Program-made: the position numbers and the translations under genes | In this document: positions 42,671 through 56,370 of the stretch, in pieces | Layout of the letters: every line of letters starts with the position of its first letter | How positions within the stretch are numbered: position 1 is the first letter of the stretch | Assembly (NCBI GenBank): GCA_043228905.1 | Contig: JBHGNT010000010.1 | Span: 3,844,001 to 3,908,000 of the forward strand | DNA from: Azolla caroliniana | Taxonomy: Eukaryota; Polypodiophyta | DNA: 64,000 bases | Direction: 5' to 3' | The notes under the pieces: generated by a model | Seen by the model: the letters and a program-made list of their open reading frames with translations, nothing else | Databases searched by the model: none | Told to the model about the DNA's origin: nothing

Positions 42671-42704
<34 letters not shown>

Positions 42705-43500
42705 ATTGCTATTAATATATTTTATTGCAGTAGACTACTATACTACTACCAGTCTACATAATATGTACATTTAACATACATATATGATATATGTATGTAT
42801 ATATAATCATCATCATCAGAATTCTATCTCTGGTTTTGATTACATATATGATCCTGCTAATGGAATTCTGCAAACAGAAACCAAGCTTCACACTTCCTTC
42901 GTGTAGTTTTTTTTTTTTTTACTTATGGGCCATGGCTATGTAGTAATGTACATACATATACATATGTATGTATGTATACAGAACTAAAGAAGAAGTTGGG
43001 GGGGGGGCTATGGGGGCTATGGACAATCTAGCTTAGCCAGAGAGCTATTCTGGCTATGGCGGATCTCTCTGTTCTGTGTGCTCAGGAAGAGATTATCTAC
43101 GAGATTTTCTGTTTTTTTTTGGGGGGGGGAGGGGCTTTTTTGCTTTTTTTGGCTCACCTCATCCTCGCACTCCTGTACGTTCTCCTATGAAGATGAAAAA
43201 GAAAAACGGATTTTAAAAAGCTTTTCCATGGATATTGTACTGATAATGAAAACAAATTTGCAAAACACAGACATAATGTGTACATATATATCAGAGAAGC
43301 AGAGTGGCTTCACTTGACTTGACTTGACTTGACTTGACTCAATACTGACTGAGCTCTCTATATGTATGTATCTATAAAATACTACAGAATTATTAGGATT
43401 ATGATTATAATGACGATAATGTATGTCAAATCTGGAGATATGAAATATGTAAGCACAGTTTTGAAAATTCAATAAATAATCAGAAAACGTCATGCCATTT
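42000..43500 (-). promoter_or_regulatory. Upstream region of the WOX gene
   Basis: The region is rich in purine tracts: GA at about 42354-42366 and 42576-42599, CT at 42672-42702, plus an embedded CACGTG at 42539-42544. A five-fold TTGAC array stands at 43314-43339. GA tracts are bound by BBR/BPC proteins and TTGAC is the core bound by WRKY proteins; both facts are from general knowledge. No TATA box or transcription start can be fixed from sequence alone. Confidence 0.4.
43314..43339. repeat. Five tandem TTGAC units (W-box core array)
   Basis: TTGAC repeats five times with period 5, ending TTGACT. It lies about 1.3 kb upstream of the proposed WOX start. Confidence 0.85.
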
Positions 43501-46500
43501 TATTTTCTCTCTGTGCTTTTTTGTTTTTTTTTCAAGGATCATTTCTGTAGAATTTGCGCAAGAATTAATCGGATTCCTTGTCCTCCCTCATCTGTTGGGT
43601 TTCTGCGTTCTGCGTTTTTCTTATGTTTAAAAAAATAAATTAAGCTCTCTTTTTTTGTTAAATTCCTTCCGTCTGTTTTTCATCTCCGTGCTGCTTCTTC
43701 TTGTTCTTAGCTATCAAATCCATGGCATTCAAATTCAATAATGAATGGGATGGTTTCTGTGTTTCTCCATCATTCATTCATCATTAGCCCCGCCTTTTAT
43801 TTTTAAAGTAAAAAAATTTAACGACTTTAGGACAATCTTTTCGAATGCTGCTACAATTATGAGTTCAGTTTAATCATTCCATCCTGAACTGAATAAATAC
43901 CCCTGCTCCAGAAAAAACAGAAAACAAAAGCACACGAGAATTAATTCCATCGCTTCCCACAAACCAATAATAAGGAAATCAATTATCCAAATCTAATTTA
44001 CATTATCAAGGCCCCTACACATTTATACATTACATGTGTCTCTGTGTATATAATATATTATATAAATATATACATATGCATGCAGAGAATTAATGGATGC
44101 ATTTGCTTTTCCACTTCCCTGTTTAGATTTTCATTTGCTTTCACAAATGCTTTTTTGGTTTGAAGTGATTTCCATGTAAGAAAAGCTACCCCCTTCCCAT
44201 TCAATTCACACACACACACGCAAACAATCTGAAAGAAATAATTAATTGGCCTCTTTCTGCTAATTTATTTATTTTAATTGGCTACCAAGTTTCCACTAAC
44301 AATATTTATATATGGACATGCGTCATGCACATGTGGCATGAACATGGACATGGACATGGGCATGTGGCATGGACATGGACATGTGGCAATGACAAGGACG
44401 TGGACAAAGGGCATGTTTGGGATTGAATTCTATGGGCATGTGTCATAGACATGAACATGGGGATATGGCATATGGCATATGACATGTGGCATGGACATTG
44501 GCATATGGCATGTAACATGGACATGATCATGATTCATGACCATGTAGAATGGACATGGACATGTATGTATCAAATCTTATCCTCACAATTGGGATTGAAT
44601 TCCATGAGTATTTTAAGATATCTTTCTTCCTCTATGATGAACAACATTAAATAAAAACCTTGCACAATTTAAGACCCACTTACTATTAACTACTGCTCAC
44701 TACTACTACAATTACTACTACTATTGTGGAGAACATGGTTACCAATTTCAACGCTTTTGTCATCATCATCACTATCATTTGTCAATAATCAAGCTCAATA
44801 AGACAAAACAAAAACCTACCACACATGTCCTCGAGTAGAGTGGACTTATTCCGGCTCTATCTAAACCCATCCCCAAGCCCAAGTGCCCACCATCACGTTG
44901 GTCCTCGGTTATTTGAATGTCCTAACACCCATAAAACAAACAAGCATAAAGAATTTGGTGGAAACTCACCTGATTCCTGACCATGGCATTAACATTTACA
45001 TGTTAAAAAATAATCGAAAAGAGTGTATGTGTCCTCATACTGGTGAAGGGTTTTATAGGGACATGTGGAAATTGATGTGGCACCCTTATTCTCGTTGTCG
45101 TGCCACTTGTGTAAACTCTATACTCCTCAATGCTCCACACGCAGAGTTCATTTGTAGAAATAAATTGGCACACACTGGCTTGCACATAGACATACACATA
45201 TGCACAAGCCTTTGTAGAGAGCCATGCATATCGTACCTATTTTTTCAAGTCTTTTGGACAACCATATATATCTACGTTGTTCTTACTGGGGAGATGGTTT
45301 TCATTGAAAACATTTGCCTCTTTTCAAAACAAAGAAAGCTACACAAAGTTGTCACACTAACCATGGTCTAATGGTCTCCTTGAGAGAAACCCCTCCCAAC
45401 AAAAACAATGGTCATGAAGTCGAATTGGTGTGAAAATTTTCGAATCCTAAAATGGTTACAATAATTAGGATCCATGGATGCCTATATAGGGTCCAAATAA
45501 AAATGATGTAATGTCTCCGACTACGAATGGAGTTGCCCTTGATATAACATTAACATCGCGTTGATTCCTTGTTTACATCCTCCACATCCATCATGTGCCA
45601 AGAAGATCATTAAGACTTGATTTTACAAAAGGTGAAATCTACATGGCATATGGATGATGATCGGGGAGTTTTTTGTGACCAATTAATGCAAATGATTATG
45701 AGATGAGTTATGTAAAGTTTAGTGCGACATATCTCAAATTGCACTAAGTTTTGGTCCCAATGTGTCGACATGTGACTTCAAAATACAACAATATTTGGAA
45801 CGGAAAAATAAGGCCCCCCCTCCCCCCCTTTCTGTGGTTTTGGACTTGTACATACCCAGGATTAAAAGGCCGGATATATGAATCATCCCTTAGGTAGCCC
45901 ATGGTTCCAACATGCTATGGATGATGAGCCAAACTTACAAGAAAAAGGAAGAAGAACAAACCACAAAGCCAAGCTATTAAAAACCATTGTCCAAAAAACT
46001 TGGAATTAATCAAAATCAAAGGCCAACAATTTTGCTCCAGATTAACCTTAATACACAATTAAGTACTTGCACTTGCAGGAACAAAAGAACACGTAACTCA
46101 TGGTATATGTGTTAACATGACATCCTATTTCCAAGCATGTATTTTGTAAGCTTGATTCCTTTGTGGGTTTCTCAACTCTTCTTTAAAAATTCCAAAGACA
46201 ATATGAGTGTATGTATTACATATTGATGTGTGTACATGGAAATAAAACTATGAAGGGAGCATCGTGCATGTATCTCAAACAATGTATTTGTTCCCAATGT
46301 AAATACATTGTTTTTAAACATGTCCACATCAAGCTTTAGGTTGTAAATTAGATCCACAAACATATTGGCCATGTGGTTAGTGCCAAAGTTGATGCTTTGA
46401 AAACATTAATGCTATGTGTTCCAAGTCTAAAACAATGAGACCGACTAAGATTGCGCTCATTGTAAAAGGCAATCACGTTTAGTTTGAGGTGAGCCATTAA

Positions 46501-49002
46501 AAAAAAACTATCATCTTTTCAATTTGAGAGAAACTAAACATTTCATCTCTTTAGTATTATCTAGACCATTTCCTCTCAAATAATTCATGAGCAATTTTTC
46601 TGCAAACATTATGTTCATTGTAGATCAATTTGAAATTATCAACTCCCTAATACTTTTCTCCTATGGGAGATTTAACAAATTCAGTTACAAGGTGGTCGAA
46701 AAGGACAACATTGTCTTTCCAAAGGCACCACTAAACACTCAGCTAACAACTTTTAAAGGTAGCCCTAATTTTTTGAACACATGTTAATTGATATAGTAGA
46801 TTGGCTTTGTTGGGTACACTTACTCGACTAGTTTCACCAATAAATAGTATAATTATTGTGATGGAAGGTGTAAAGACAACCTAAGTATGCGCCTTGAATT
46901 CAGAGCAATTTGGTTTTCTTAAGGAAGAGTTTTTTAACTTTTCCCTTTACTTGCATCAATTTGAGGAAGCATGAAAGCAATAACAAAATTTCTATTTGTT
47001 TTTCTAATTACTTCACGATGTTCTAGGCAATAGTAGAGTGCACATAGACTTCCATTAACATATTCCTTGAGACGACATAACCAACTTGCAATGTTTTAAT
47101 ATATTGTTCATGAACCATTTGTAAACCTCTGTGTGCCGAACAATGTTGATATCAGTACATATATATGTATATATACAATGATCAATGTTAATACTGCCAT
47201 ATACATAATGTTATATGATGCACGTAATGCAAATGTCCAAAACAATCGTGTAATTCATTTCCAATATCGAAAAGAGCAACCGTTCTTCTTTACCATCCTT
47301 GAAACAATAACATGACATCAAAAAGAGCACAAATTTGACCTTGACCGACTTTTATCCTTAAAGGCATGTATTTGAATCATTTCCTTATTCCAAAAGTTTC
47401 AAACATGAACAAAGCTCATATCATCGTTGTCCAATAGTTATACTTCGAAAATGGATTCGAAGTGTTTGACTCCAGTGAAAAGAAGTATTGTATTGAGCAT
47501 TGAACTATTTGCCACGTACATCCTTCCAAAAGTCTTATAGAAACCTATTGCTTAGAACATAAATTGGATTTCCATACACAATTTTCTTGTACGCCACATT
47601 CAAAACCATAAAAAAACAAGGATATGTAATTTTAGCCAAGAAATATAAAAGCTGTATATGATGATTTATATAATTTGCAACTAGGGAAAATATTCACATT
47701 ATAAGCTCCTCACTCACTTCCCTTTGTAGCATGATGCATATGAAGTTATAAAATTGAGAGAGGACCGAGGACAAGTAGATTTATGAATATGAGTTGGGCC
47801 CTAGTCCATGGCGATGGTTAAACTTCGGAGAGAGAGGAAGATCTACTTGTTTTATGACCTTCTTGAGTGTAATGTATATTATATTTGGTTCATCACATCA
47901 TGGAAGTATATTCACGACTTCCTCAACCACGTCACATATTCATTATTCAACCAGAAGCCGCCCATCCATAGATATATGTCTTGTCCAACATTTGTGTCTA
48001 TAATTACAAACTTACAACCCCATACACATGTATCTAGAATGATGAATTGACTAGTCTAAGGATATGAGACTTTGAAATCAATCTCACTTGGAGAGATCCA
48101 TGTTTTGTTTAATTTTGATGTTATTTTTGTGTCACATGTAATACAATTGTGCATTATAAAGCTTGGAGACTTTATTTACAAAATGTAAAATTGGTGACAT
48201 TTTTTTATTTTTTTTCCAAAAAAAATACTACTTCCATTAGTTAAGAAAAAGTACATAGGATAATATACAACTCATATGTTACAAGCCAATTTGAATGGCT
48301 ACAAGAAAACAACATGTATAAAGGAAACAACAAAGCCTCAACACAGTATTACTCGACAGAATCCCCTCTATATCACCAAAACCAGTGACACTTATATATC
48401 ACCAAATTGATATGTTTGCATGCATAAAACATTGATAACATTGATGACTTTCATGATTTTATTAATGATGTCAACATAATTGTTGTCTACGATTTTTACA
48501 TATAAGTTTTCCCAATGTATGACAGAGAGAATTTTGGGCCTAAGGTTCATTAGAGAACATTGTAGCGTAAAAAGCACTATTATTAATTTCCTAATTATAA
48601 CTATAAAATCTAGGTTCAATGTAACCAACCGCTTAGGGTTTAGACTAGGAAGCAAATTCATTGTGTCAACATTTTTGGTGAGCTAGAGCTGTCTATTGTG
48701 TTGCCAATATTGATCAAACAATGGCATAAGAGTTAGGGTTACACAAGATTTCATCAAATTCATGAAGACCTAAATGATTCAACGTCATGACTATGTGAAA
48801 AGATTGCAAACAATGACAAGATCACAATAATAATGCAACTACTCAAGACACAATAAGATAGTACATGGATTCAATGGTTAATGCAAAGAAGGAAACCTTA
48901 CTGATAACAATATTATATAGTACAGGAACTATTTTTTTTCTTTTTGTTTTATAATATTGTAATAAGCTTACTCTAGAGGTAAGTTGTTAAACTAATAGCA
49001 CT
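43501..49002. other. AT-rich gene-free stretch
   Basis: It contains a GGACATG-type minisatellite at 44313-44560 and a CTCCCCCCC-type run near 45815. Nothing else is recognisable. The longest ORF (44883-45371, 162 codons) has no recognised motif and no close neighbour of similar composition. Confidence 0.55.
44313..44560. repeat. Degenerate GGACATG/GGCATGT minisatellite
   Basis: About twenty short words built on GGACATG, GGCATGTG and GGCATAT recur irregularly. It has expanded and mutated without a fixed period. Confidence 0.8.
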
Positions 49003-50420
49003 TTGGAGACGCACGGTGGCTTTAGGAGGAGCCTAGGAGGTCCCATTCCCTCCCCTCAAGGGAGCCATGAAAATGCGGAGATTGCTAGCTGAGGCAGTTG
49101 ATAGGGTTCTGATGGGGGAGGTGAGAGAAGATGTTTGGTTTGGTCTCTTTGATGAGGCTGTAAGGGTTAAGGCGTTGAAGGGCATGAGCGGATCGGGAAG
49201 AGATAAGAGTTTTGGGGAGAGTCAAGTAGGGGCTCTTGGCACCCTATCCGCGTGGTGGCGCAGGTTGGTAACATCTGGAAGACAGACCCGGATGTTGCTA
49301 AGGTGGAACACCATTGGAAGTTATGGGTATATGGTTGTCGTCCCCTCGTCAAACTAGAATGGGACCCAGGGGATTTCAGGTGGAAACATGATGGCAGATT
49401 TCGCCATTTCTTTGAGTACAACACTAAACTAGGTCGGGCTTTTCAACTGCAGCTAGACGGCCCCTTACGCAATGGCTGGCGTACATTGGGCATCCCTGAT
49501 GAGGTGCTCATTACCTTTTGGAAGGGTCTTTGGCGTCTCCACTTACCGTCAAGAATCGGTCATAATGTGGTTCCCGTCAAGAATGGCTAGGTAAACATGG
49601 TGGCCCGTTAGGTTGCCCACTTTGCCATTCACCTATTGAGACTCTGAGGCATTGTCTGTGGGATTGCCCTCACGCTCAAAAGGTATGGGATAGAGTGACT
49701 CGCCTGCTTGCGGCATGTGAAGTGGAAGGAACAACATCGTGGAGTGCTGTGGCATGGCTTGATCACTCTGTTGATAGGTGGATGGATGCCTTCAATGCGG
49801 ATAGTTGGTGCTATGTATGCATGAGAGGAAAAATCGCCAAGATTCGATTTGAGAGAGGCTTGCAGTCCACATCCCCTAGGTTCCCAGACATTTGGATGCT
49901 AATCGCAGGCTTCACCTTGTGGTATGTATGGAAAGCGCGTTGCCTAAAGGTCTTCTAGGATCTGGTGTGGCCCCTGGAGGAAGTGATCATGGACATGTGG
50001 TTTGCGCTTATTAGCTGCCTACGAGGGCAATTGGACGAGGTTTGTAGCCATTCCTCTGACGTGGGTACATCCCATTTGCGCTTTTGGCAGAAATGGTGGA
50101 ACACGCCTATGGTGACGCAAGGAGGAAGTGGCCCAAGGTGGAACTACCAGCCCCCACGGTGGTTGTTTTCGGCTCACTTACCACCCTCCCTTTGTTGTCG
50201 ACCCCAAGAGTTGTCTCGTACTAGCCAATACTGCAGGGCACTGTTTTAGTTGTAGGTACTTACACTAAGTAGTCAGTCCGAAAGGCGATGTAACTAGTCT
50301 CAATTTCTTGAACTTGATCAGAGGGAGATTCCCCGATCTATGTTTAAGCCTCCTTGTACAGTCTCTTTGTAATAATCCTACCTAACTAATGAGAAAGTAG
50401 CTTCATTTTGGGAAAAAAAA
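49003..50420 (+). mobile_element. L1-type LINE, 5'-truncated copy
   Basis: The copy ends in a short poly-A (50413-50420) and is flanked by the 9-bp duplication AATAGCACT (48994-49002 and 50421-50429). It carries the end of ORF2 only. The reading frame is broken into pieces (49067, 49252, 49614 and 49965 regions). A zinc-binding RT tail is clear: LPSRIGHNVV, then CPLCHSPIETLRHCLWDCPH, followed by the plant LINE C-terminal region (WKARCLKVF). It is dead on arrival or decayed. Confidence 0.85.
49252..50249 (+). pseudogene. LINE ORF2 C-terminal fragment with zf-RVT motif
   Basis: The remnant is frameshifted. One frame (49252-49590) reads through TFWKGLWRLHLPSRIGH. Another (about 49614-49958) holds C-P-L-C...H-C-L-W-D-C, the zinc finger that follows RT in L1-type plant LINEs. 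The tail continues to 50249 after an in-frame TAG near 49958. Confidence 0.75.
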
Positions 50421-50602
50421 AATAGCACTATGTCTTGTGTTTGAAACCCAATTTTCTCACCTCTCTATTACTCCTTACTTATATCTTAATTTACTAGATG
50501 CCATCGTGGAATGCTTACCAATTTAGACGCACACTGCAAATGCTTACCAACTGAGCTACATCCATCTAGGCTCTCTCTCTCTAGCCTATGGGTCAATATT
50601 GG

Positions 50603-50604
<2 letters not shown>

Positions 50605-50682
<78 letters not shown>
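50605..50682. repeat. Compound microsatellite (CT)n(CA)n
   Basis: About 17 CT units are followed without a gap by about 22 CA units. Confidence 0.92.
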
Positions 50683-50684
<2 letters not shown>

Positions 50685-53600
50685 TGCAAAGCTCAAATCT
50701 AAAATCATAATATGTGGAATCATTAGGTAATTTCATTGTGATTAATGTTTCCATCAAATTCCATACTATGTGGAATTATTAGGCAATTTCGTTAGGATGC
50801 CCTTATTGACATGGTTCTCACAATGAACATAGGTTCCATGTTTAAATAAGTTAGCATGTTGAGATACATTGGCGTTCCTTTACTATGTCATATACAAAAT
50901 AGTGTTGGAAGTTTGTTAATAAACTTTTAAGGTGTTTTTGTTAACACTATAAAAAAAACACATGATTTGAACACTTGCTTGATTATCAATAAACATGCTA
51001 ACAACCCAACCAAGTTACTATCGTGAACTTGGCGCATGCTTCGGTCTTATATTCAGAAGGAACAATCTACTTGAGAAATAATATTTCCTTGTTGGAATCT
51101 AAACATAATGCTATAACTTTTGAGTCATTTATACATGTATGGTTTTCCAGCTTGAGTTCATTTACAGATTGTAGCATTACACAATAAGACTTTTCTCATT
51201 AGATTAAGGAAGCAAGTTAGATTGATGTAAATATTTAATAGACGAAAAGGGTTCTTTTAACATATGAATATAGAGAGCAAGGATCAATGAGCTTTTGGAG
51301 CAAGGAGGCCTTCGCTAACTGAGAAAGTACGGAAACGAGGTGAGCAATGATGAGAATGAATGACAATTAGTGTACACACTTGTGGAATGACACCACAAAG
51401 TAGGATCAAGGACTGCTAGGGTGCCACCTAATAGTCTTGACATTTAGTGAAGACAACACAAAAGAAAAGATAGAGGATATCCTTGCTATCATATGATAAT
51501 GAGCAGAAGATCTCTCAAAGACATAATGGAAAGAGACCTTCCCTAACTTAGCTTAAGCATAGGAATGTGAAGGGCCCAATCCCTACACAACAATTGTATA
51601 TTTAATGTTGGTTGGATACCGATTGCAATCTATGAGACGGAGCCTAGCCCATGCCAAGGATAAAACCTAGGTTCTCTCAAATTTGACAAATAAAAATAGA
51701 CTATATTCTAAGAAAGTTTCGTCAAGACTTAATCCATAATCCTCTTACATCAAGGTCTTTGTTCATACCACCAATTTAGACTAAATTAGTTATAATAAAG
51801 TCAATATAAATTATAAATGTACTTAAAAAGCTTTTCAAGTGCCATGCATGAATTGAACAAACAATAGTATATAAGAACCTCACATCAAATAGATGAAGAT
51901 CATCATGAAAGAAATATCCGAAGGATTATTATAGTGAGATTATATTTGACAATAAGTATGAAGATGTTACATTGATTTATTGTTAAGATCTTCTCTATCT
52001 TCTTTTTCTCTATTCAAAATATAACCAACAAAATGGAGGTCATTTTCTCTTTTGAGGGATTGAGATTGCATTGTCATTGGAATATGCTTAGTGCTTTCAT
52101 GTTAGATGGTACACACGGAATTAGGGCATCGCTATGGAAGTTGAAGGGTGATCAATAAGGAAACTCTATGGAGCATGTGGAAATTCTCTCTCCTCGATGA
52201 TGTGTTCTTGCGCATTGACGCTTCAACATGTCCCATAACTACCCACAAAACATTGAGCGACATTAGTTGTAATAAGTGTTTTTCAAGTGCAAATCTCATT
52301 GTCGTGTATATTCAAAAAAAGAAAGAGAGGAAGTCATATATATTGTGTATGAGAATTCGTCTTGGAAGTTCCATTTTTATCTCTTTGAGAGCAAGAGGAA
52401 AATATCTCCAATAGAAAGAATCCCTCATGAAGCTTTATTTTGTCTATGAGGAAGCTCTATTTTGTCTCTATGTCCCCATATGTGCTTGAGACCAAGAGGA
52501 AAACATCTCCCAGAGAGAGAGAGAGAGAGAGAATGTCTTCTAAGACCAAATTTGGCCCATGAGACAATTGGTTACAATAATGGGATATGTACCCAATCAT
52601 AAAAAAAACAATAACAATGTGTTATAATGGAATCTAGTTGGAACTCAACTTGGGATCATCGTGATCTTCACCCAATTTTGATCGACAACTTGCTCTCGTC
52701 GATTCTCCCAGATAATAGAACAATGATTTTAAGTACAAAGTAAGTGTCTTGACTATATTATTTAAAATGCCTCTCAATATTGTGACCCTTTTCTAAAGTT
52801 AATATATTATTTCTTCGAATTACAAGTGGTAGTTTGTAAATTGTGTGTTTTGGGATACTAAGCACTCCTCCCCCCATTAAAAATAAACTCTTATATGCAT
52901 TTGTAATATGTTGAACTCATACTTAGGCAATATATTAGGTTAGTTTAGTCTAGCCACTTCCTCATTAAAATGAATATGTCATCCTATACAATTGTTTGGG
53001 AGCTGGATCCAAGATTTTATTCCTCCATACATGCTCTCCTCATTCGAGGGAACCTAGGCTTTCTAATCAAAGCCTATGAACTTACTATCTTCGATATTAT
53101 TTTGGTGCACATGGTAAAAATTCACCATAAATTACACATCAAACAAAATCTACACGACATAGGCTATTCTCCAATGGAATTTTGGAATGAAGCCTTATTT
53201 AGATTTGAGTAAAAGTGTCTCATTGCTTTGTAACTTTTGGATTTAAGAGAGTTCCCTAAGCCAGTCTAGTACTCTAAATGTTCACAGTGTCGGAAACAAA
53301 AAGCTATGCCAAATTTTTAAAATACCATCATTTGAAATTTGAGGAATTATTTGATGGTAGCAAATTTTAAGGTTTCTCTTCTTGATTCTCTCAAACATGA
53401 TTGATCTTTAAGCTCATAATTAAAAGCTGATTTCCAAACATTACAAGTAATAGGTGTGCAAATTACATAAGTGGGTTTTTTCTCAAATGTTTCTCTATAA
53501 GATTTATATGGAGCTATTTAAAAGAAGGGCATTGCCCAAGGTATTTTACTCTCTAGAAGAATTGAAACTTGCAAATTTGGACTAGTCTCTAGTCATAGTT

Positions 53601-55932
53601 CTAGCCCTAGTTCTAGTTCAACATATGAAGGTCGCTATCTATCTATCTATCTATCTAATACTCATTCGGAGTTTGTATGCATGTGAATAACAAGTCTCAA
53701 TATGAAATATTGCATAGATGATGAAAAAAGAAAATGGCTTTTTCTAGAATGTAAAAGGAGGTTTTTAGTGAAATTTAAGAATAGAAATGAACAAAATGGA
53801 ATTAGATGCTAGAAAATTATTAATTAAGTTAAAGTAAAAAATACAAAAAATTTAAATGTTAAAAAGAAATCCAAGAGAATAAGGAAAAGGAAATAAAACT
53901 ACAAAAAAGGGGGGGGAATAAAAAATAAATATGAAAAAGTAAAAGCAAATTAATTTTAAGCCAAAAATGAAAAGAAGAAAATATAATTAAAAAATATAAA
54001 TAAAAAGAACATTATCATTTTTTGTCCAAAGAGGAAAAGAAGGCTGAAGTATAAGTAGTGGTATTAGTAGTAGCTGTTGCAATAGCAGTTGCAATAGGAG
54101 GAAAGTGAGAGACATTGTTGGGAGAACTTGGGACGTGTCGGAATGTGTATGTGTGTTGCCCGTGGGTTCACATGGGTGGGGGGGGACAATGGAGCACACC
54201 CTAAGGCTAAGGCTAAGCCTAAGGCCCCTCTTAAGGATCATGTCATGTCCTTACATCATGCTCTACTCATTTCCACACCTATAGAGAGACATACAAACTC
54301 TAGAAAGAGAACTTCCAACACTTGAAATCTCATAGAATTACATGGCATCACATGCTCATACATATGCGTTTTTTGGCTTTCGCTTTTTAACAAGACCTTG
54401 AAATCTCCCTACACTGACTGGACCTTGTTTCACCCGCATCGGTTGCACCAATCCCAATCTCGATGTGTTGTCGATTAAGAAACAGAACTCTCGAGAGAAA
54501 TAGCTCATCACCAAGAGTACGATTTGTCCACAACAAGAAGAACAAGAACAAGGATGCACTACCTTCAGAAAGGCTATTCAACATCGGTTTAGGCAATGAT
54601 CGTCAAAGTTTGGCTCATACTTGCTATGACATCTAGGTGAACATTCTCATGTTGTTTCAAGCAAATAAGCGAATTGGGCTCACAAGTTCACATAGAATAA
54701 AAGAGGAACAAAGAATTCCATGTTTGTACAACATTCATTTAACATGGACATTGGTTGTCCCTCACACCTAGACCTTGATTTCATGGAGGTTGATACATTG
54801 CATATGATCTCTCTTATGTGCTCATCCATCATATCTTCATTACAACAGCTTTGAGACTACATAAAATTTTGTCACCACCTAGTTACTTTCAAGCTTCAAT
54901 CAAATAGAGCAATAGCATTTTCCCATTCATATTTAAGAGTTTCTATGTTGTTTCCTCGTAAAATTTACCAAAATTGCATTTTTATGCTATTAAAAGACTC
55001 ATCTCTTCTTGAGATTGTGAGTCAATCTTAGGGTCGACAAATTATTATTTTAGGTTTAATTAAGATGGGCGGATATGTTCCTATTTTAGGCTTCACTCAA
55101 TCCTACTTTTTGCTCACACCCCAAAGTTAATGAATTCATACGTGTTCTTGTGAATCATGGCTTACATATAATTTGTACTCAAGTGCCTTTCAGTATAATT
55201 ACATGAACAAGCACCTTGCATTATCCTAACTTCCCCAACCTTGAAGGGTCCTCTATTGACAACAAAACTCTCTCTAAGAGTTATTGAGAGAAAAGAGTAC
55301 TCTTTACCTGTAAGAAGAAGAAGAGGAATGAGGATGAACTACATTCCAAAGGGCAAATGCATCTAGAAAGAACACTTTCGTGTTGTTTTGAGCAACGCAC
55401 AACGGGATAAACAATTTCATGTTAGTATACCATTTATTAAATATGGACATTGGTTGGCCTTTGAAGCAATCTAACATTATCATGGATTTGTGGAATGTCT
55501 TGAGTTCTCTCTTATGGACTCATCTATCATTTCCATATTACCAAAGCTTTAGTTTGTGGTACTTCTTATTCATTTCCAAAGTCAATGATCTTATATGTGC
55601 TCTTGTGAATCAAGGCTTACATACAATTGGTACTCAAGTGCCTTTGATGATGTTCCATCATTTTAAGTCTAGTTACATGAACAACAATCTTTATGCAACT
55701 TATTGGTGGCATTTTGGGTGAAATTTTGCTCATAACAATTGGGAAAATGGATATTCGAAAGACCTAAAACTACTAGCCTTGGAAAAGCTCGACACACTTT
55801 TTAAACATTCAGCCTTATGAGAGCTGTCTTCTGAGGTTAGAAAACTTTTCTTTCCCAAAAATACTTTATAAAAGTTCATGCACAAGACCATTTCAACCAA
55901 ATTGAGTAGTTGGATCTATGGTACCAAAAAAG

Positions 55933-56370
55933 AGAATTCTTTCCTCCATCTAAGTTAAGACATTATTTGCAACATGTAAATTGTGCCATTCTATTTTCTA
56001 CGGATCCAATTGGACTTTATAGTCCACATGCTAGGTTAATCAATCCATTTAGTTGACTAGGTGGAGGTCCTTACCAATAGAAAATTATTCATGTATGATG
56101 TGTCCATTATTATATATCCATTCACATGTCACAAATGAGAATTGTTTCCTCCGTCTAAGGTAAGACGTTATTGGCAACATGTAAATCATGTCATTATATT
56201 TTCCATGGATCCGACCGGACTTTATGGACCACATGCGAGGTTAGTCAATACATTAAGTTGTCTAGGTCAAGGTTTTTACAAGTAGAAAATTATTCATCCA
56301 TGTAAACTACGGCAACCACATTCCGTTGATTTGTCTATTATTATATATTCATTCACATGTGCATCCTAGT
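55933..56370. repeat. Direct duplication, unit about 200 bp
   Basis: The first copy starts near 55933 (GAGAATTCTTTCCTCCATCT) and the second near 56137 (GAGAATTGTTTCCTCCGTCT). Both share GCAACATGTAAAT, GGACTTTAT, TAGAAAATTATTCAT and TTATATAT, with many substitutions. Confidence 0.85.

Noticed and set aside
44883-45371. A 162-codon ORF as a host gene
   Set aside because: No recognisable domain, no supporting splice or neighbouring exons, and AT-rich random-like composition.
54200-54230. CTAAGG-like repeats as telomeric sequence
   Set aside because: Only a few imperfect units that do not match the plant telomere repeat.
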